From positions 1-56,150 of the forward strand of contig BTVX01000022.1 of assembly GCA_045862995.1 (NCBI GenBank): a stretch of DNA of 56,150 nt, written 5' to 3'. Below are positions 53,340 to 56,150 of the stretch, one piece after another. The notes below the pieces were generated by a model that was not told the origin of the DNA, did not search any database, and was given only the letters and a program-made list of their open reading frames with translations. A program made the position numbers and the translations under genes. The DNA comes from UBA2387 sp019454665. GTDB lineage: Bacteria > Armatimonadota > Fimbriimonadia > Fimbriimonadales > Fimbriimonadaceae. Positions within the stretch are counted from its first letter, which is position 1. Every line of letters starts with the position of its first letter.

Positions 53340-56078
53340 ATGACCGCCCGCGACCTCCGCGACCTGTACCTCCGCTTCTTCGAATCGAAGGGGCATCGCC
53401 AGCATCCCTCGGGGTCGCTGGTGCCCTACGACGTCACGGGGAAACTCGACGAATCCCTGCTGTTCAACGGCGCGGGCATGATCCAGTTCAAGCCGTACTT
53501 CCGGGGCACGGCCACGCCGCCGCACAACCGGCTGGTCACGGCCCAGAAGTGCGTCCGCACGGGCGACATAGACGTGGTGGGCGACCTGACGCACCTCACG
53601 TTCTTCGAGATGATGGGCAACTTCTCGTTCGGGGACTACTTCAAGAAGGAGGCCGTGGCGTTCTCGTGGGAGTTCCTGACGTCGCCCGAGTGGCTCGGGC
53701 TCGACCCGAGGCGCCTGTCGTTCACCGTGTTCTCGGAGGACGACGAGGCGTATGCGGCATGGTCGTTTCATCTGGAATCGGCCGGGATCGAGCCCGCCAC
53801 GCGCATCTTCCGGCTCGGCGAAGACACGAACTATTGGCCCGCAGGCGCGTTCTCGAACGGCCCTCCCGGCCCGTGCGGCCCGAACAGCGAGATGTTCTAT
53901 TGGACCGAGGGCTCGGGCGACCCGCCCACGGGACACTACACGGTCGAGGACTACCTGCGCGACGAGAGCGAGGGCAAGTGGCTGGAGATCTGGAACGACG
54001 TGTTCATCCAGTACGAGTGGCAGGGCGAACTCCGCAACCCCGCCCGGCCCAACGAGGGCTACCGCAAGACGGGCATGCCCAACCTGCCGTTCCAGAGCGT
54101 GGACACGGGTATGGGCCTGGAGCGGACGGCGGCGGTCCTGGGCGGCTTCCGCAGCGTGTACGACACCGACGTGTTCCAGCCGATCTTGACGCGCATCGGC
54201 GAGCTTTCCGGCCACCGCTACTGCACCGACGAAGCCAAGGACACGGCCACGCGCATCATCGCGGACCACATCCGCACGGCGTGTTTCTGCATCGCGGACG
54301 GCGTGTTGCCGGGCAACTCTGGCCGTGGCTACGTGTTGCGTCGGCTGATCCGTCGGGCCGTGCTGAAGGGCGATCGGGGTCTGGGCCTGACCGAGCCGTT
54401 CTTCCATCGCGTGTTCGACGCCGTCCTCGCGGCAATGGGCGACCACTACCGCGAGTTGGGCGAGCGGCAGGACTCGATCCGCGCGACGCTGCTGGGCGAG
54501 GAGGAGCAGTTCCGCCGGACGATCGCCCGCGGCTTGCAGATGTGGGCCGATTTGGCGAGCGATGGCGAGGTGACCGGCGAGGACGCGTTCAGGCTGTACG
54601 ACACGTTCGGCTTCCCACTCGAGGTGACCCAAGAACTCGCCGCCGAGGCGGGCATGTCGGTTGACCTCGACGGATTCGAGGCGTGCATGGCCGAGGCTCA
54701 GGAGCGCTCCCGCGCCAAGACGGGCATGGCCAACGTCTACGAATCGGACGACTCGGTCACGCTCGGCGGCCCTCTGGAGCGCACCGAATTCGTGGGGTAT
54801 GGCGCCCTTCAAGGTATGGGTCGGATAGGACTTATACGTCCTATGTTGCGTGGGGACGGTTTGGCTGGGCCTACGGCGCTCGTCGCGCTTGACCGCACCC
54901 CGCTCTACGCGGCCTCCGGCGGCCAAGAAAGCGACACCGGCACCATCGAAGGCGAGGGCTTCTCGCTTCGCGTGCTGGAGAGCAAGAAGGACGGCGACCG
55001 CATTTGGCACACCGTGGAACTCGGCGGCGCGCTCCGCGAGGCCGTCGAGGGCAAATCCGCCGACGACCTTCGCTCGCTATCCGAGGACTTCTTCCAGCGG
55101 GAGGTCGTCGCCCGCGTGGACGCCCTTCGACGCCGACGCATCCTGCCCCACCACACGGCCACCCACCTGCTGCACGCGGCCCTGCGCGAGACGTTGGGCA
55201 AGCACGTCACTCAAGCGGGCTCGCTGGTCGCCGAAGACCACCTGCGTTTCGACTTCACGCACAACCAGGCCATGACGCCTGATGAAATCGCCGAAGTCGA
55301 GCGCAAGGTGAACGCCAAGGTGTGGGAGGCGATCCCCGTGGAAACCCTCGCCGACACCCCGATCGCCGACGCCCGAGCCATGGGCGCGATGGCGCTCTTC
55401 GGCGAGAAATACGGCGAGCGTGTGCGCGTGGTGAAGGTCGGCGATTGGAGCGTGGAACTGTGCGGCGGCACGCACGTCCGCAACACCAGCGAGATCGGGC
55501 TGTTCAAGATTCTGAGCGAGTCGTCGGCGGCCAGCGGCGTCCGACGCATCGTGGCCGTCGCGGGCGAAGCGGCGTACGAGTGGGCCACCGAACAGGCGCG
55601 CACGTTGAGCGCTGCTGCAGGAATGCTGAAGGCGTCGCCCGGCGATCTCGTCGCAGCCATCGAGCGCACCCTCGAAAACCAACGCGAGCTGAATCGCCGG
55701 TTGGAGCGCATGCGAACTCAGGCGGCATCGTCTGGCTCGGCGCAGGTGCAGACGGTTGGGGCGATTGAACTGGCGGCCGAGGTCCTGGAAGAGGGCGACC
55801 CCAAGGAGGCGTCGCTGGTGGCCGACCGGTTGGCCGAGGGCCACCCGAACCGGGTGGTGGTCGTCGCTCTGAAGCAGGACGGCAAACTGCTGTTCGTGTG
55901 CAAGGCGGGCGCCGAGGCGCTGGCGAAAGGTGCGCACGCCGGAAACGTGGTGAAGGCTATGGCGCAGGCGGCGGGCGGCGGCGGCGGCGGACGTCCCGAT
56001 TTTGCCACGGCGGGTGGCAAGAACGTGGCGGCGTTGGATGCGGCGCTGCAAGCGGCGGTTGCGGCCTTGGGTGGTTAG
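53340..56078 (+). CDS. alaS: alanyl-tRNA synthetase
   Basis: A 912-residue enzyme. The class II core begins SGSLVPYDVTG and continues with FFEMMGNFSFGDYFKKEA. The editing domain has HHTATHLLHAALRE and CGGTHV zinc/editing motifs, and the DHHA1-like C-terminal domain ends near GGGGGGRPDFATAGGK. It charges tRNA-Ala and clears Ser/Gly mischarging. TACCCT lies 10 bases before the ATG. A stretch at ~54810-54860 uses A/T-ending codons and holds the inverted repeat ATAGGAC/GTCCTAT. Confidence 0.97.
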   Translation: MTARDLRDLYLRFFESKGHRQHPSGSLVPYDVTGKLDESLLFNGAGMIQFKPYFRGTATPPHNRLVTAQKCVRTGDIDVVGDLTHLTFFEMMGNFSFGDYFKKEAVAFSWEFLTSPEWLGLDPRRLSFTVFSEDDEAYAAWSFHLESAGIEPATRIFRLGEDTNYWPAGAFSNGPPGPCGPNSEMFYWTEGSGDPPTGHYTVEDYLRDESEGKWLEIWNDVFIQYEWQGELRNPARPNEGYRKTGMPNLPFQSVDTGMGLERTAAVLGGFRSVYDTDVFQPILTRIGELSGHRYCTDEAKDTATRIIADHIRTACFCIADGVLPGNSGRGYVLRRLIRRAVLKGDRGLGLTEPFFHRVFDAVLAAMGDHYRELGERQDSIRATLLGEEEQFRRTIARGLQMWADLASDGEVTGEDAFRLYDTFGFPLEVTQELAAEAGMSVDLDGFEACMAEAQERSRAKTGMANVYESDDSVTLGGPLERTEFVGYGALQGMGRIGLIRPMLRGDGLAGPTALVALDRTPLYAASGGQESDTGTIEGEGFSLRVLESKKDGDRIWHTVELGGALREAVEGKSADDLRSLSEDFFQREVVARVDALRRRRILPHHTATHLLHAALRETLGKHVTQAGSLVAEDHLRFDFTHNQAMTPDEIAEVERKVNAKVWEAIPVETLADTPIADARAMGAMALFGEKYGERVRVVKVGDWSVELCGGTHVRNTSEIGLFKILSESSAASGVRRIVAVAGEAAYEWATEQARTLSAAAGMLKASPGDLVAAIERTLENQRELNRRLERMRTQAASSGSAQVQTVGAIELAAEVLEEGDPKEASLVADRLAEGHPNRVVVVALKQDGKLLFVCKAGAEALAKGAHAGNVVKAMAQAAGGGGGGRPDFATAGGKNVAALDAALQAAVAALGG

Positions 56079-56150
56079 GTGGACCGAAGTGGACTTGAAA
56101 TGCGCAGAAAATCGTAGACACTCATCGGCCCTGGTCACCGGCACGGGCCT

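Overview
The window is GC-rich bacterial DNA, densely packed with short gaps and many 1-8 base gene overlaps, and looks like ordinary chromosome. The best guess for the host is an Armatimonadota bacterium of the Fimbriimonadia type. The evidence is two long H-X9-DG (DUF1559-like) prepilins with an FTLIELL leader, PEP-CTERM proteins, planctomycete-type DUF1549/DUF1553 and DUF1501 proteins, a proteasome-type ARC/Mpa ATPase, and a diderm envelope operon (TamB, BamA, Skp). A planctomycete or another PVC-like phylum is less likely but not excluded. No phage, transposase, CRISPR array or plasmid gene was seen.

Layout. 1-5.7 kb: 3' part of a tRNA-Arg(TCT), then on the minus strand a TPR-sulfotransferase, a tiny lipoprotein overlapping a prepilin, and cysD-cysNC, which make PAPS, the sulfotransferase donor. 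5.9-8.6 kb: a small protein overlapping a nucleotidyltransferase (possible toxin-antitoxin pair), tRNA-Leu(GAG), class II aldolase, a 62-aa protein and a PEP-CTERM protein. 8.6-14.2 kb: a probable gene remnant bounded by a 31-base repeat, a GH31 glucosidase, the ARC ATPase, a mini cytochrome c and a nitrilase-family amidase. 14.3-16.3 kb: a NYN-domain ribonuclease with a terminator-like hairpin in its leader, and a secreted unknown. 16.4-24.5 kb: minus-strand envelope operon tamB-bamA-skp-lipoprotein. 24.6-30.4 kb: plus-strand DUF389 protein, VKOR-DsbA fusion, mnmA, DUF1844, lgt and a PEP-CTERM protein closed by a strong terminator. 30.4-38 kb: minus-strand operon GT-C glycosyltransferase-glnD-RCK-RCK, preceded by a secreted oligopeptidase B. 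38-40 kb: GNAT, then a second prepilin followed by two twin 58-aa lipoproteins. 40-45.2 kb: DUF1549/1553 cytochrome, DUF1501 protein, cysteine desulfurase. 45.2-48.4 kb: ABC exporter operon interrupted by a 100-N assembly gap. 48.5-56.1 kb: rhodanese-like/methyltransferase fusion, peroxiredoxin, a large secreted unknown, asnS and alaS.

How the genes fit together. Much of the window serves the cell envelope: outer-membrane assembly, lipoprotein maturation (Lgt), periplasmic disulfide formation (VKOR-DsbA), prepilins with lipoprotein partners, PEP-CTERM surface proteins and secreted hydrolases. The rest is central metabolism, tRNA charging and modification, and regulation (GlnD, RCK).

No single described defence or secretion system is present. 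The most interesting signals are the recurring prepilin plus tiny-lipoprotein module, the small-protein/nucleotidyltransferase pair, the ARC ATPase without a proteasome-docking tail, the attenuator-like leader of the NYN gene, and many -10 boxes placed 6-10 bases before start codons, which suggest leaderless transcription.
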